Source of the DNA: Bacillus xiamenensis
Lineage (GTDB): Bacteria; Bacillota; Bacilli; Bacillales; Bacillaceae
DNA length: 64,000 bases
Assembly: GCF_000300535.1 (NCBI RefSeq)
Contig: NZ_AMSH01000004.1
Location: forward strand, 1-64,000
Direction: 5' to 3'
Part shown: piece by piece, positions 38,329 through 47,969 of the stretch
Numbering within the stretch: the stretch's first letter is position 1
Layout: each line of letters starts with the position of its first letter
The notes under the pieces: model-generated
The model's database searches: none
Seen by the model: the letters and a program-made list of their open reading frames with translations, nothing else
What the model was told of the DNA's origin: nothing
Position numbers and translations under genes: made by a program

Positions 38329-39450
38329 TTAGGCTTTTTTCTGTAAAGCTGGTCTTGTCACTTGCACTTCATAGTACGTAATCTTGTTTTTTAATAGCCC
38401 TTCAGGTCTTGCTTTTCCATGAGCGTGAGCATCACCAAACGCTTGGGATTTTGTCCAGTTCACAAAGTCTTCTTTTCGATTCCAGCGGGTATGAATGGTC
38501 ACTTCATCGTAATCAGTTGTCTGCTGTGTGACCCACACTTCCATGCCTAAAAACCCTTCCATGAATTCTACTTGTCCCTGCTTGTTAAACCGCTTGACGA
38601 GGTGGTCTGCACTGCCCTTTTCTACTCTTACTTGGTTGTTTACAATGATCATGTTATTTTCATCTCCCTTTTGTTGTTTGATCGAAGCAATTGGAATAAT
38701 AAGCGGATGCTCACCGTCCAAGTGAACCTCTGCCTGAATCCCAAAAACATCCTTGAAAAAGTCTTCTGTTAACACTTCTTTTGGTAAGCCTATTTGATGC
38801 ACCTGACCACGCTTCATGGCAATGAGGCGGTCACAATATTTTGCTGCCTGCTGCAGGTCATGAAGAACCATTAAAATGGTGATCCCATGCTTCTGATTCA
38901 GCTGTTTGAGCAGCTCCAGTAATTCAAGCTGATGGGCAATATCTAAATACGTTGTGGGCTCATCCAGAATGATGGTATCGGTCTTCTGAGCGAGCGCCAT
39001 CGCAATGTACGCCTTTTGCCTTTCTCCGCCTGACAATGTATGCAGCATCCTGTTTTCATTGCTGCGGCTATTCGTCACCTCAAGCGCCCACTCAACCGCT
39101 TCATGATCTGACTTCGAACTCTTTTTCCAAATTGAACGATGCGGACTGCGTCCAAGTGCGACCAGCTCACGTACTGTCATAGATGGGATGGCTGTTCTTG
39201 TCTGCATGAGAACGGCGATCTCCTTTGCGATCTCCTGCGCCGTCATCTCCTTTTGCGGTATGTCATGAATGTAAATCATGCCGCTTTCAATTGACGTGAG
39301 ACGTGCGGCCGCTTTGATAAAAGTCGACTTCCCTGACCCATTTGGTCCAATGATTCCAGTCACGCTTCCCTTTGGAACAGCTGCTGAAATGGAAGACAGC
39401 CGAAAGCCCCCTTGACGGAGACTCACATCATCCATTGCAATGACATCCAA
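38329..39450 (-). CDS. Fusion of heme/siderophore ABC ATPase and IsdG/HmoA heme monooxygenase
   Basis: 373 residues with two modules. Residues 1-260 are a FecE/FhuC-type ATPase: Walker [10 protein letters not shown], signature LSGGERQK and Walker [13 protein letters not shown]. Residues 267-373 are an antibiotic-monooxygenase-fold domain that reads like HmoA ([20 protein letters not shown]). Counted from Met267 it has N6, W66 and H76, the IsdI/IsdG catalytic set. The linker QQKGDENN is a translated ribosome site (AAGGGAGATGAA), so a stop codon appears to have been lost. Independent translation from Met267 (38652) remains possible. It would couple heme import to ring cleavage and iron release. 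Confidence 0.92.
   Translation of the reverse strand: MDVIAMDDVSLRQGGFRLSSISAAVPKGSVTGIIGPNGSGKSTFIKAAARLTSIESGMIYIHDIPQKEMTAQEIAKEIAVLMQTRTAIPSMTVRELVALGRSPHRSIWKKSSKSDHEAVEWALEVTNSRSNENRMLHTLSGGERQKAYIAMALAQKTDTIILDEPTTYLDIAHQLELLELLKQLNQKHGITILMVLHDLQQAAKYCDRLIAMKRGQVHQIGLPKEVLTEDFFKDVFGIQAEVHLDGEHPLIIPIASIKQQKGDENNMIIVNNQVRVEKGSADHLVKRFNKQGQVEFMEGFLGMEVWVTQQTTDYDEVTIHTRWNRKEDFVNWTKSQAFGDAHAHGKARPEGLLKNKITYYEVQVTRPALQKKA
38652..38668 (-). promoter_or_regulatory. Internal ribosome site and ATG within the ATPase-HmoA fusion
   Basis: GGGAG at 38664-38668 (minus) lies 11 nt before the in-frame ATG at 38650-38652. It could give a free 107-residue heme monooxygenase in addition to the fusion. 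Confidence 0.55.
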
Positions 39451-39451
39451 C

Positions 39452-40465
39452 TTAACCCCTCCCTTTCTTTTTTAATAAATAGAGGAAGAAAGGTGCACCG
39501 ATGCAGGCTAGTAATATACCTACAGGCAATTCAACCGGTGTAAACCAGACCCGTGCCGCTGTATCGGCAAAGACCACAAGTACGCCTCCGCCCAGCATCG
39601 ACATCGGCAGCAAATACCGGTAGTCATCTCCAATCAAAAGGCGGATAAAATGAGGAACGACCAGCCCGACAAACCCAATTAAACCGCTCACGCTTACAGC
39701 CGCTCCAGCTAAAAGTGCCGCCAGCGCAATTAAGAAAAAGCGGGTCCGCTCTACTTTAAGGCCCAAGAGCTGAGCCGACTCATCACCAAGCAAGAGAAGA
39801 TTTGACGGCTTGATCGCAAAAAAGCAAAGACACAATCCAGCGAGCGCATATGGCGACACAAAGCTAAGATGATGCCAGCTCCGACCGTTTAATCCTCCTG
39901 ATAAAAAGGGCAGAACGGCCTGCACACGTTCACTATAGAGCACCATAAACCCGTTCATCACTGCACCAAGCAGGGCATTGACTGCGACGCCCGCCAATAT
40001 CAATTTAAGCGGTGAAACCCCTTGGTCAAATGACAGCATATACACAACAAGTGCGGCTAATAAAGCGCCAAGAAAGGCAGCGGCTGGAAGCAAATACGTG
40101 AATTGCGGCAAAACAATCATGCTGAGTACAGCAGCTAACCCGCCGCCAGCAGTCACACCAATGATGCCAGGGTCAGCCAGAGGATTTCGAACGACTCCTT
40201 GTAAAATGGCCCCTGATGCCGCAAGACAAGCACCGACGATGAAACCAATGAGGACACGTGGCAGACGTAAATCCATCACGATTTTTTCATGAACAGGCTG
40301 GCCTGATCCCATCAAAACAGCGATTACATCCGTCATCGACAATTGCACAGAACCTAATGCAAGCCCTAGACATGCACCTACACATAAAGAGAGAAACAGT
40401 CCCGGTAACAGCCACTTGCGTCTAGACTGCCTTTTTTTAAAATCTAGCTCTGGATTCATTTTCAT
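39452..40465 (-). CDS. FecCD-family heme/siderophore permease (second importer)
   Basis: 337 residues, BtuC/FecCD type with about nine to ten helices. Family stretches: [47 protein letters not shown] (about 68-114), [19 protein letters not shown]-type coupling loop ([12 protein letters not shown]) and [19 protein letters not shown]. It overlaps the binding-protein gene by 4 bp and lies 1 nt from the ATPase fusion. Part of the second ABC importer of the locus. Confidence 0.94.
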   Translation of the reverse strand: MKMNPELDFKKRQSRRKWLLPGLFLSLCVGACLGLALGSVQLSMTDVIAVLMGSGQPVHEKIVMDLRLPRVLIGFIVGACLAASGAILQGVVRNPLADPGIIGVTAGGGLAAVLSMIVLPQFTYLLPAAAFLGALLAALVVYMLSFDQGVSPLKLILAGVAVNALLGAVMNGFMVLYSERVQAVLPFLSGGLNGRSWHHLSFVSPYALAGLCLCFFAIKPSNLLLLGDESAQLLGLKVERTRFFLIALAALLAGAAVSVSGLIGFVGLVVPHFIRLLIGDDYRYLLPMSMLGGGVLVVFADTAARVWFTPVELPVGILLACIGAPFFLYLLKKKGRG

Positions 40466-41400
40466 GATGATAATCGCTTCAATTTCTTCTCTAATTCATC
40501 AATCGCTCTGATCACTTCTGCGCCTGGATTCGTCCCAAATAGATCGTTTGGCAGAATCTCAACGTGTCCATTTTTGACAGCTGTCACATCATGCCACGCC
40601 GCATTCTGCTTCATCTCACTCATAAAGCCTGCTTTGACGTCTTCGGGGTTGCTATGTGTCATGAGCAAAATGAGATCCGGGTCAGCTTCGATCACCTTTT
40701 CTGCATTGATTTGTGCGTATTGCGGGAATTTTTCGAGCGCCGGTTCATTCTCGGCAATGTTCACACCACCAGCGATATGCAGCAGATCACCGCTTAAAGA
40801 TTGTGGAAGTGCCGCCATATATGTGCCGGGTGCACCGTATACAACGAGTGTTTTTACTTTTTTCTGTGGCTGCTTCACTTGCTTTATCCGCTGATTGATT
40901 TGATCATTGAGTGCTTGGGCCTTTTGCTGCTTCCCGAGCAAATCTCCGAATAACGTAATCTGACGCTGGATATCCTTCACCGAATTGGCACTTGTCAAAA
41001 GAAGCTGTGAACCAATTCCTTCTATAGTCGAGATGTCCTTTTTATTTAATGATTCATTCCCAAGCACCACATCGGGCGTTAAACTAGTGATCAGCTCTAC
41101 ATCAAATTGATGTGTTGTGCCGATCGTTTGTACGGATTTTGCCTTTTGTAGACTCTCTGGCAATTCGGCAGTAGGCCGGCCGACGACCTCACCACCTAAG
41201 GCATAAATGATGCTCATATCGCCAGTCGACAATGAGACAATACGTTGAGGTGACTCATGAAACGACAACGTCCTTCCGGAAAAATCCTTTATCTTCAGTG
41301 CTCCTTGCCCGCTCCCTTTTTCGACGGGTGCTGCCTGACTGCACCCGCCAAGGAGAAGCATCAGGACGAGTCCTGCCAAGATCACATGTAAACATTTCAA
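40462..41400 (-). CDS. Heme/siderophore-binding lipoprotein (second importer)
   Basis: 312 residues. Lipobox LLGGC. Type III (BtuF/FhuD/IsdE) fold with the QRIVSLSTGDMSIIYALGGEVVGR block and a long central helix. TTG start, 10 nt after AAGGAG. It is paired with the downstream permease and ATPase-monooxygenase fusion. It differs from the first binding protein of the locus (43975), so the two importers are not recent duplicates. Heme as ligand is inferred from the NEAT and monooxygenase neighbours. Confidence 0.9.
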   Translation of the reverse strand: MKCLHVILAGLVLMLLLGGCSQAAPVEKGSGQGALKIKDFSGRTLSFHESPQRIVSLSTGDMSIIYALGGEVVGRPTAELPESLQKAKSVQTIGTTHQFDVELITSLTPDVVLGNESLNKKDISTIEGIGSQLLLTSANSVKDIQRQITLFGDLLGKQQKAQALNDQINQRIKQVKQPQKKVKTLVVYGAPGTYMAALPQSLSGDLLHIAGGVNIAENEPALEKFPQYAQINAEKVIEADPDLILLMTHSNPEDVKAGFMSEMKQNAAWHDVTAVKNGHVEILPNDLFGTNPGAEVIRAIDELEKKLKRLSS

Positions 41401-41418
41401 CCGTCTGTCTCTCCTTTT

Positions 41419-42171
41419 CTAGTAAACTTTCTTTAGCTTCGCTTGTACCACGAGACGTCTGTTTTTAGGTGCCAGTACATGATCACAGGTTGATAGGGTG
41501 AGGATCAAGTCATCCGTGGACACGTCTGTCTTTGTTTTGTAAATAGACTTCTTACGCACCGCTTTTAAGTAGTGCGCATATTCGCCAAGATCCTGAAAAT
41601 CAGTCTGAATATAATCGAAGTCGACCGTTGTTTCATACACAGCAAAAATCTCTGCTTCATAGCTTTGATACAGCGTATCGTACTGAAATGTCCGGTGCTC
41701 TTGGAAAAAATCTTTTTTTAAATAGTTTGTGAGTCCAGCGAACATGGATCCATCCCGCATCCGGTGGCCATACACCACTGTATTTGGGCTTTCATGCAAG
41801 ACGTCATTCCGATAATCCATAAAGATACTGCCTGCCCGGGTGTTGTCCTTTACATAATTGCGAGTTAAGTAGAATGCATTATCGCGAGATTGTACAATTG
41901 GATACTGAATCATCGTGTCCTTCATATTGATCCAGCCGACAATGTCTTGATTCACCTTTCGCAGGTCATCAAATGACTGACGGATTTCTCCTGGTTTCCG
42001 CTGTTTATTCATTTCATTCTCTTGTGTGTACAGCGTCTGAGCCTTTGCAAGTACCTGACGATTTTGGTAATAACCGAAGATCTCGAAACCGATGGCTGTA
42101 CCGCTATAAATGAATACACCTAAACAGACGATCGTCAGCATCCGCTGACCGAGCCGCTTTCCTCGTTTCAT
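41419..42171 (-). CDS. srtB: Class B sortase SrtB
   Basis: 250 residues. N-terminal membrane anchor (MLTIVCLGVFIYSGTAIGF). Catalytic His in VVYGHRMRDGS, Cys in ILTLSTCDH and Arg in KNRRLVVQAKL. Class B length and the TLSTC motif are clear. It probably anchors the two NEAT proteins with NPQTG and NPKTG motifs to peptidoglycan. It lies in the middle of the operon, between the two ABC transporters. Confidence 0.95.
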   Translation of the reverse strand: MKRGKRLGQRMLTIVCLGVFIYSGTAIGFEIFGYYQNRQVLAKAQTLYTQENEMNKQRKPGEIRQSFDDLRKVNQDIVGWINMKDTMIQYPIVQSRDNAFYLTRNYVKDNTRAGSIFMDYRNDVLHESPNTVVYGHRMRDGSMFAGLTNYLKKDFFQEHRTFQYDTLYQSYEAEIFAVYETTVDFDYIQTDFQDLGEYAHYLKAVRKKSIYKTKTDVSTDDLILTLSTCDHVLAPKNRRLVVQAKLKKVY

Positions 42172-42197
42172 ACTGTTTCACCTGCTTTTTGCACAAC

Positions 42198-42968
42198 TTA
42201 TATCCCAACAGGTACGATGTACATCCCTGTTTCTGCGTCCTGTCTAATTGTGACGGACACGTGATAAATGTGACGCACCATCTCTTCTGTTAACACATCG
42301 TTTGGCTTTCCTTCACTGATGATCTGTCCATCCTTCATCGCAATGATGACGTCGCTGTAGCGAACAGCCTGATTCATGTCATGCAGCACCATGACAATCG
42401 TTAATCCATGCACGACATTGAGCTCTCGAATGAGTTCAAGAATGTCAAATTGATAGTAAATATCCAAATAGGTCGTCGGTTCATCTAAGAATAGGATCGG
42501 TGTTTTTTGCGCCAGAGCCATCGCAATCCATACACGCTGCCGCTCTCCGCCTGACAATGAGGCGAGCGGCACCTTTCGCTTTTCCGTCAGCTTTGTACAG
42601 GCCAGCGCCCACTCAATGGCTTTCTCATCCTTTTCCTTGTCACCGCCGCGCATCGTCTGATAAGGCGTTCTCCCGAAGGCCACAACCCGTTCGATGGTTA
42701 AATCAAGCGGCGCTTCATTTTGCTGATGAACAACAGCCAGCTTTCTCGCCAGCTCCTTTGGCTTGAACGCATTCAGCTCTTGACCGTCTAAGTAAATCTG
42801 CCCTTTATTTGGGCAATGATTATGTGCCATCAAGGAAAGAAGCGTGGACTTTCCCGAGCCATTTGGACCAATAATGGTTGTGATTTTCCCCTTTTCAATC
42901 CGTGTTGTAACCGATTGAACGATGTTTCTCTGCTGGTCATAGGAGAATGACACCTCACGAATGTCCAT
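42198..42968 (-). CDS. Heme/siderophore ABC ATPase (first importer)
   Basis: 256 residues, FecE/FhuC type: Walker [11 protein letters not shown]-loop VVHQQNEAP, signature LSGGERQR, Walker [13 protein letters not shown] and His switch VLHDMN. It overlaps its permease gene by 14 bp. No monooxygenase extension, unlike the second ATPase of the locus. Confidence 0.94.
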   Translation of the reverse strand: MDIREVSFSYDQQRNIVQSVTTRIEKGKITTIIGPNGSGKSTLLSLMAHNHCPNKGQIYLDGQELNAFKPKELARKLAVVHQQNEAPLDLTIERVVAFGRTPYQTMRGGDKEKDEKAIEWALACTKLTEKRKVPLASLSGGERQRVWIAMALAQKTPILFLDEPTTYLDIYYQFDILELIRELNVVHGLTIVMVLHDMNQAVRYSDVIIAMKDGQIISEGKPNDVLTEEMVRHIYHVSVTIRQDAETGMYIVPVGI

Positions 42969-43941
42969 GAAGACGATCCCCCTTTCTTAATAAAAAGATC
43001 AGAAACGGCCCGCCAATCACAGCCATGATCGTAGAAGCAGGGATTTCATTTGGCGCTACAAGCGTTCTGCCGAGCGTATCAGCCGTCAAAATGAGCAATG
43101 CCCCGCTTAATGCAGAAAATGGAATCAGCACCCGATGATCCGAGCCGACAAGCCTTCTTGAAATGTGCGGAATGAGCAGCCCGACAAAGGCAATCACGCC
43201 CGCTACTGCAGCTGTCACCGCTGCTAGTAACACCGCCGTCACTGAAATCAAAAGGCGCATTCTGGTCACACGCAATCCTAAATTTTTCGCTGTCTTATCC
43301 TGAAGGGCGAGCAGGTTACACCATCTGCTAAAGAAAAGTGAAGCGACAAGACCGGCGACACCATAGACGCCGATTAAACGGACATCTCCCCATGTTTTCA
43401 TCGTGAGATTCGACTGTCCTGACTGATTAATGGTGATATTAAAATAGCTGCAAATGGTGACAAATGCCTCTGCCATCCCAGTAAACATGGCATTGATGGC
43501 GATCCCAACCAAAATCATACGGATCGGGCTTAAACCGCCCTTCCAAGACAGGACGTATACGAGGAAACATGCAATGGCCCCGCCTAAAACCGAAAATAAA
43601 GGAGAGTAGAAATAAAATTGAGGAAGCGCTGTAATCGCCATTAAAGAAAAGAAGCTGGCTCCTGATGAAATGCCAATGACGCCGGCATCCGCTAACGGAT
43701 TTCTCATAACCGACTGCAGCAGGACACCGGAGACAGATAAAGCCGCCCCTGTAAACATTGCAATGAGCATGCGGGGGATTCTCAAATCTTTAATGATTTC
43801 TACCTGTGCATGTTGACCGGTGATGAGCCCTTCCAATAATTCAATCGGAGTGACATGAATGCTCCCAGTAATGGCGGAATAAATAAATACGCCGACCAAT
43901 AAGAAACTGACTATCAGAAACAAAAACCCTGTTTTTTTCAT
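42955..43941 (-). CDS. FecCD-family permease (first importer)
   Basis: 328 residues. RIPRMLIAMFTGAALSVSGVLLQSVMRNPLADAGVIGISSGASFF, GGLSPIRMILVGIAINAMFTGMAEAF and VAGVIAFVGLLIPHISRRLVG identify the BtuC/FecCD family. IsdF-like by context. AAAGGA lies about 10 nt before ATG. Confidence 0.94.
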   Translation of the reverse strand: MKKTGFLFLIVSFLLVGVFIYSAITGSIHVTPIELLEGLITGQHAQVEIIKDLRIPRMLIAMFTGAALSVSGVLLQSVMRNPLADAGVIGISSGASFFSLMAITALPQFYFYSPLFSVLGGAIACFLVYVLSWKGGLSPIRMILVGIAINAMFTGMAEAFVTICSYFNITINQSGQSNLTMKTWGDVRLIGVYGVAGLVASLFFSRWCNLLALQDKTAKNLGLRVTRMRLLISVTAVLLAAVTAAVAGVIAFVGLLIPHISRRLVGSDHRVLIPFSALSGALLILTADTLGRTLVAPNEIPASTIMAVIGGPFLIFLLRKGDRLHGHS

Positions 43942-43974
43942 CTTGAACGTCCTTTTGTCATTAAGATTCGCCGC

Positions 43975-44862
43975 TTATGACGGATACAACATACGGGTCA
44001 ATTCCTCTAATGCCTCTGCTGCTTTTAAATTCCCTGTTGTCCCGAATAAGCTTTCTTCTAGGTCGTACACTCGACCTTGCTGGACTGCGTTAAAATGCTT
44101 CCATATATCATTTGTTTTGAATTCTTGATCAAACATACGGACGACTTCATCTGGCATCCCATGGGCGGCCCGGAGAATGATATCTGGATTGGCTTTTTGT
44201 AAATACTCTGTATTGGATGCCAAATACTCCATCTTCTCACCTTTGACGATGTTCTCTCCTCCTGCGATACGCACAAGATCACCGATATATGAATTCTCTG
44301 TTGCCACTAAATAACTGCCTGGTACACCAAGCAAAATGAGAACGGACGGTTTACTCTTTCCCTTCGTCCTCTCCTGTATGTCTTTCTTTTTTTGCTCAAA
44401 GTCAGACACAATGCGTTTGGCTTGTTTCTGTCTGTCATACTTTTCTCCAAGCTTTGTGATGGCTTTCTCCATGTTGTCCAGACTTTCAAGATTTAAGTAT
44501 GTGGCAGGGACACCTGCTTGTTGAAAAGGTGTCTCTAAATCGTATTGAAGGGTCGTGACAGACAAGACATCTGTCGGTTGAAGTGATTGGATGATTTCCA
44601 TGTCCGGGCTCATTGGGTTGCCGACTTCTGGCAGTCCTTTGTAACGAGCTGGCAAGGATTTTTGACTTGTTGGAACCCCGGCAAGATCGACCTCTAGGGC
44701 ATCCATGATCTCTGCAGCAGCTACAGTCGTTGCCACAATGCGTGCACTTGATTCTGCACTTTTTTTGCCTTTTGCTGAGCTTTCAGCTGACTGTGAACAG
44801 CCTGACAAGATCATGTACATGCTGAGAGCAGCGATCAAGGTCCATAGCATTCGATGCTTCAA
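43975..44862 (-). CDS. IsdE-like heme-binding lipoprotein (first importer)
   Basis: 295 residues, lipobox MILSGC. Type III binding-protein fold (ARIVATTVAAAEIMDALEVDLAGVPTSQ, GNPMSPDMEIIQSLQPTDVLSVTTLQYDLE). PMSPDMEII resembles the heme-binding Met region of IsdE. TTG at 44862 follows AAAGGAGG by 10 nt and gives a proper signal peptide; the longer frame does not. It hands heme from the NEAT proteins to the first permease. Confidence 0.9.
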   Translation of the reverse strand: MKHRMLWTLIAALSMYMILSGCSQSAESSAKGKKSAESSARIVATTVAAAEIMDALEVDLAGVPTSQKSLPARYKGLPEVGNPMSPDMEIIQSLQPTDVLSVTTLQYDLETPFQQAGVPATYLNLESLDNMEKAITKLGEKYDRQKQAKRIVSDFEQKKKDIQERTKGKSKPSVLILLGVPGSYLVATENSYIGDLVRIAGGENIVKGEKMEYLASNTEYLQKANPDIILRAAHGMPDEVVRMFDQEFKTNDIWKHFNAVQQGRVYDLEESLFGTTGNLKAAEALEELTRMLYPS

Positions 44863-44939
44863 AAAACAGAAGCCTCCTTTCGAAAAAAGAGCGTGGATGC
44901 GCCAAGATGAATGGCGCATCTCACTGAAAATAGATCATT

Positions 44940-46721
44940 TTATCTTGTACGAGTTTGATACTTTCTCACGAGCACGAATAACGAGCCGCCGAATAAAAGA
45001 AGATACACCCAGAGAAGAGAGGTATCTCCTGTTTTCGGGTTCAGCTGTCCAGTCTCAGACTTGGTTTGGTCATCTGATGGAGTAAATGTCATTTGCTCTG
45101 CACCCGTTTCCTCTGGTGCCAAATTCACAAGCTGGTTTGTTTGAGAATCGTGATCATTTGGATTTTTAACAAAGCCGATACCCTCATCGTCTCCAATCAC
45201 CGTCGCAATCCCGCTTCCTTCACCAAGTGCGATTCCTTTTGTGTCATAGACAAGCTTGACATCATATTGCTCATGGTAATTCGCAGCTGGAATATCGATC
45301 TTCACACGTGCCATCTGATCACTGCTTAAACTTTTTGTTTCATATTGAATCACTCGTGTATCTGCTTTTTGGTCTGTCTTTGCCACAAGTGTCTCTGCAT
45401 ATTTCCCGCCAGTCCCTATTTGGAAGGACGTGATGGCTGAGCTGTTCTTCACTGTATATGAAACGAAATAGCGGTCATTTTTCACCACCAATGTCGCAGG
45501 GCTCACGACGTAATCGTTCATTCGAGACAGCTCATCCTTGTCCGCTTTCTTTATTGAAAAAGGAAGCTTGTATACACCATCTTTTAGCTGCGCAGTCTCT
45601 TGATTGGCTCCGCCGTTAGTGGTTTCTGCGGCTGGTGTATTTGGTGTTGGTGTTTCAGAAGAAGCTGGTGTCTCCTCTTCTACCTCACCGTCCTTCAGTG
45701 GAGCGATACTATTTGAATCAAATTGAAAACGAATATCGTACGTTTGGTCATAGTGAGCGGCGGCTACCACAATGTGTACTTTTCCTTTCACCGCTTTTGT
45801 CAGATCAGCTACATCAAATGAGACCACTCTTGTGTTCTTCGCTTGATCTGTGCTGACAGTCTTCACTTCTTGATATGAACCGTTCTTCTCTGTTTTCAAA
45901 GAAGCAACAGACGTATGGTCCTTCACCGTAAAGGAAATGGTTTGCTTTCCATTTTTGACGGTTAAAGATGCAGGGTGTGAGAAGTATTGGTTCATCCGAG
46001 ATGCCTCATCCTCATCTCCTTTGAGCACACTATAATTGATACGATACACACCATCTTTTAATTGATTTTGTGCAGAATCATCAGGTGTTGTCGATTGATC
46101 GTCAGGCGTTGTACCGTTTTGATCATCCGGCGTTGTTTCGCTATCATCTGGTGTTGTGCCGCTGTCGTCCGGTGTTGTTTCGCTATCATCTGGTGTTGTG
46201 CCGTTTTGATCATCTGGCGTGTTGCCGCTGTCGTCTGGTTTCGCAGGCGTGACAAGTGTGAGACTGCTTGGATCGAAAACAAGCTGTACGTCATACGCTT
46301 CGTCATAAATAAAACCGCCTAAATCCCAGTAAATTTTGACCCAGCCATTTAATTTCGCTGATAAATCGGCTACATCAAACTTGATCACACGTGTATTGGC
46401 TGTTTCATCCTCACTCACCGTTTCAGTAGTGACGAGAGTGCCATTTTGTTCGACCTTAAAATCTGTGATTTCTTTGCTTTGTTTTAGTGTGACATAGGCT
46501 GTCGTTTTGCCGTTTTCCACAATCAACTTAGCTGGCTTTTCTGTATAGGTATCCATCATGGACGCTTCACTGCTGCCATTTTTTAAAATAGTGAATCCGG
46601 CTGTATATTCACCATCAGCCAGCGATGCCGCTTGAGCCGTTCCTTGAGGCAGCTGAAACGCAGTCAACAAACTGAATAAGACGAGCAGAATGGCTGCGTT
46701 TAGATGAAAAAGACGTTTCAA
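44940..46721 (-). CDS. Three-NEAT-domain wall-anchored heme receptor
   Basis: 593 residues. Signal peptide to about 31; NEAT1 34-157, NEAT2 221-342, NEAT3 379-500. Each has the heme-tyrosine motif YxxxY (Y139/Y143, Y324/Y328, Y482/Y486) and the SxMxxY 3-10 helix. Between NEAT1 and NEAT2 lies a linker of about eight TPDD(Q/S) repeats (162-216). The sorting signal is NPKTG (561-565), a hydrophobic helix and KYQTRTR, matching sortase B. It starts at TTG. It should capture heme at the cell wall and pass it inward. Confidence 0.93.
   Translation of the reverse strand: MKRLFHLNAAILLVLFSLLTAFQLPQGTAQAASLADGEYTAGFTILKNGSSEASMMDTYTEKPAKLIVENGKTTAYVTLKQSKEITDFKVEQNGTLVTTETVSEDETANTRVIKFDVADLSAKLNGWVKIYWDLGGFIYDEAYDVQLVFDPSSLTLVTPAKPDDSGNTPDDQNGTTPDDSETTPDDSGTTPDDSETTPDDQNGTTPDDQSTTPDDSAQNQLKDGVYRINYSVLKGDEDEASRMNQYFSHPASLTVKNGKQTISFTVKDHTSVASLKTEKNGSYQEVKTVSTDQAKNTRVVSFDVADLTKAVKGKVHIVVAAAHYDQTYDIRFQFDSNSIAPLKDGEVEEETPASSETPTPNTPAAETTNGGANQETAQLKDGVYKLPFSIKKADKDELSRMNDYVVSPATLVVKNDRYFVSYTVKNSSAITSFQIGTGGKYAETLVAKTDQKADTRVIQYETKSLSSDQMARVKIDIPAANYHEQYDVKLVYDTKGIALGEGSGIATVIGDDEGIGFVKNPNDHDSQTNQLVNLAPEETGAEQMTFTPSDDQTKSETGQLNPKTGDTSLLWVYLLLFGGSLFVLVRKYQTRTR
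46077..46245 (-). repeat. TPDD-encoding tandem repeat in the NEAT linker
   Basis: About eight near-identical 21-24 bp units encode (T)TPDD(S/Q)(E/G/N). The tract sits between NEAT1 and NEAT2 codons and could vary in copy number among strains. Confidence 0.8.
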
Positions 46722-46740
46722 AAGGTGACACTTCCTTCCG

Positions 46741-47397
46741 TCAATGCTTGATGATCCACTTTCTCGCTAAAAACCCGCCTGAGCATAGGACGAGCACAAG
46801 GAGCCATCCTATCTGGCTTGTATCACCAGTTTGAGGATTTTCTTCTTGTTTCGTATCAGTGGATGCATCAGATTTTTTTGTTGTTTCTTGTGATGATGCA
46901 TGCTTGTTTTTTGCACCAGCTGTTTCGTTCGAGCTGTTCGACGAAAGTGACTTGATGCTGCTTTCATCGAATTTCAGCTGGATGGTATAGTCGTGATCGT
47001 AATCAGCAGATTTCACTGTGACATGAATTTTTGACTTGATTGGTTTAGACAAGCTCTGCGCTTGGAATTGAACGAGCCTTGTGTTGGCTTTTTTATTCGT
47101 TGATAGAACCGTCGTGTCGACATAGCCGCCATTTCCCGGCACTTTAAATTCCGTTACCCAGCTGCTATTTTTAATGGTCATTTGCACAGTCAGTTTCCCA
47201 TTTTTCACGATCACTTTTGCTGGCTTCAGCCAATAATCATTTGCCATAGAGACCGCATTTCCTTCGGCCTTCAGCACAGTATAATTGACGGAGTATGTAC
47301 CATCATTTAACGAGGCAGCCTGTGCGTTTGAAAAGGGCAGTATAAGTGCCAGTAAACATGCAGCCATCAGGGCAGGCATTCTTATCCATTTTTTCAT
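46741..47397 (-). CDS. Single-NEAT wall-anchored protein with NPQTG motif
   Basis: 218 residues. Signal peptide ends NAQA. NEAT domain about 27-150 with heme motif DYDHDY (YxxxY). A Ser/Lys/Thr-rich stalk follows, then sorting signal NPQTG, a hydrophobic helix and basic tail RKWIIKH. NPQT(N/G) is the class B sortase signal, as in S. aureus IsdC. ATG at 47397 directly follows the frame's TTG and is 11 nt after GGGAGG. It probably takes heme from the outer receptor and gives it to the lipoproteins. Confidence 0.93.
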   Translation of the reverse strand: MKKWIRMPALMAACLLALILPFSNAQAASLNDGTYSVNYTVLKAEGNAVSMANDYWLKPAKVIVKNGKLTVQMTIKNSSWVTEFKVPGNGGYVDTTVLSTNKKANTRLVQFQAQSLSKPIKSKIHVTVKSADYDHDYTIQLKFDESSIKSLSSNSSNETAGAKNKHASSQETTKKSDASTDTKQEENPQTGDTSQIGWLLVLVLCSGGFLARKWIIKH

Positions 47398-47417
47398 CAA
47401 ACGAATTTCCTCCCTTT

Positions 47418-47876
47418 TTATTGAACAGTTGCTGCATCAAACTTGATGCGAATGTCGTAATTGCCTGTGTATCCAATGACCGGTACAGTCACACTCACTT
47501 TTGCTGGTACAACGTCTGTCAGGCTGGTTACATTGAATTCTACCGTTCTCTTATTAGCAGCTGTGTTTGTACTGATCACCGTTGCATCTTTGTATACACC
47601 TTGATCAAGTGTTTTAAAACTTGTAATCCAAGAGCTGTTCGTTAACGTGACTTGTGCTTTGATTTTCCCATCTTTCACGACAAGCTTGGCTGGTTTTTCA
47701 AAATACGAATTTGCTGTTGAAGTCGAATCACTATCTGCTTTCCATACCACATATTGTGCTGAATATTGACCATCTGCTAAGCCTGCTGCTGAAGCAGAGC
47801 TAACCGGAGCTAGAGCAAACAATAGAACAAAGCTAAAGAATAATAAGATATGTGATGTTGAACGAAGTCCTTTCAT
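47418..47876 (-). CDS. Secreted single-NEAT hemophore
   Basis: 152 residues. Signal peptide (LLFFSFVLLFALAPV, ending ASA) and one NEAT domain with VIGYTGNYD (YxxxY). No sorting signal or anchor, so it is likely released, as B. anthracis IsdX1. It is the first gene of the ten-gene operon. Two ATGs in a row (47879, 47876); the second is 7 nt after AGGAGG. Fur boxes lie directly upstream. Confidence 0.92.
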   Translation of the reverse strand: MKGLRSTSHILLFFSFVLLFALAPVSSASAAGLADGQYSAQYVVWKADSDSTSTANSYFEKPAKLVVKDGKIKAQVTLTNSSWITSFKTLDQGVYKDATVISTNTAANKRTVEFNVTSLTDVVPAKVSVTVPVIGYTGNYDIRIKFDAATVQ

Positions 47877-47898
47877 CATGAACCCTCCTAAATGATAT

Positions 47899-47913
47899 TG
47901 ATAATTATTCTCA
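47899..47913 (-). promoter_or_regulatory. Fur box near the hemophore ribosome site
   Basis: TGATAATTATTCTCA matches the 7-1-7 Fur box TGATAATNATTATCA at all but one defined base. It is about 22 nt before the start codon. Confidence 0.7.
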
Positions 47914-47969
47914 ATAGACAATAAAAAAAATAACCTTTATACGAGTGTAAGATCACTCGTAAATGATTA

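Noticed and set aside
46062-46322. Long plus-strand frames opposite the TPDD repeat
   Set aside because: Repeats with low stop density give open antisense frames; they have no start signals.
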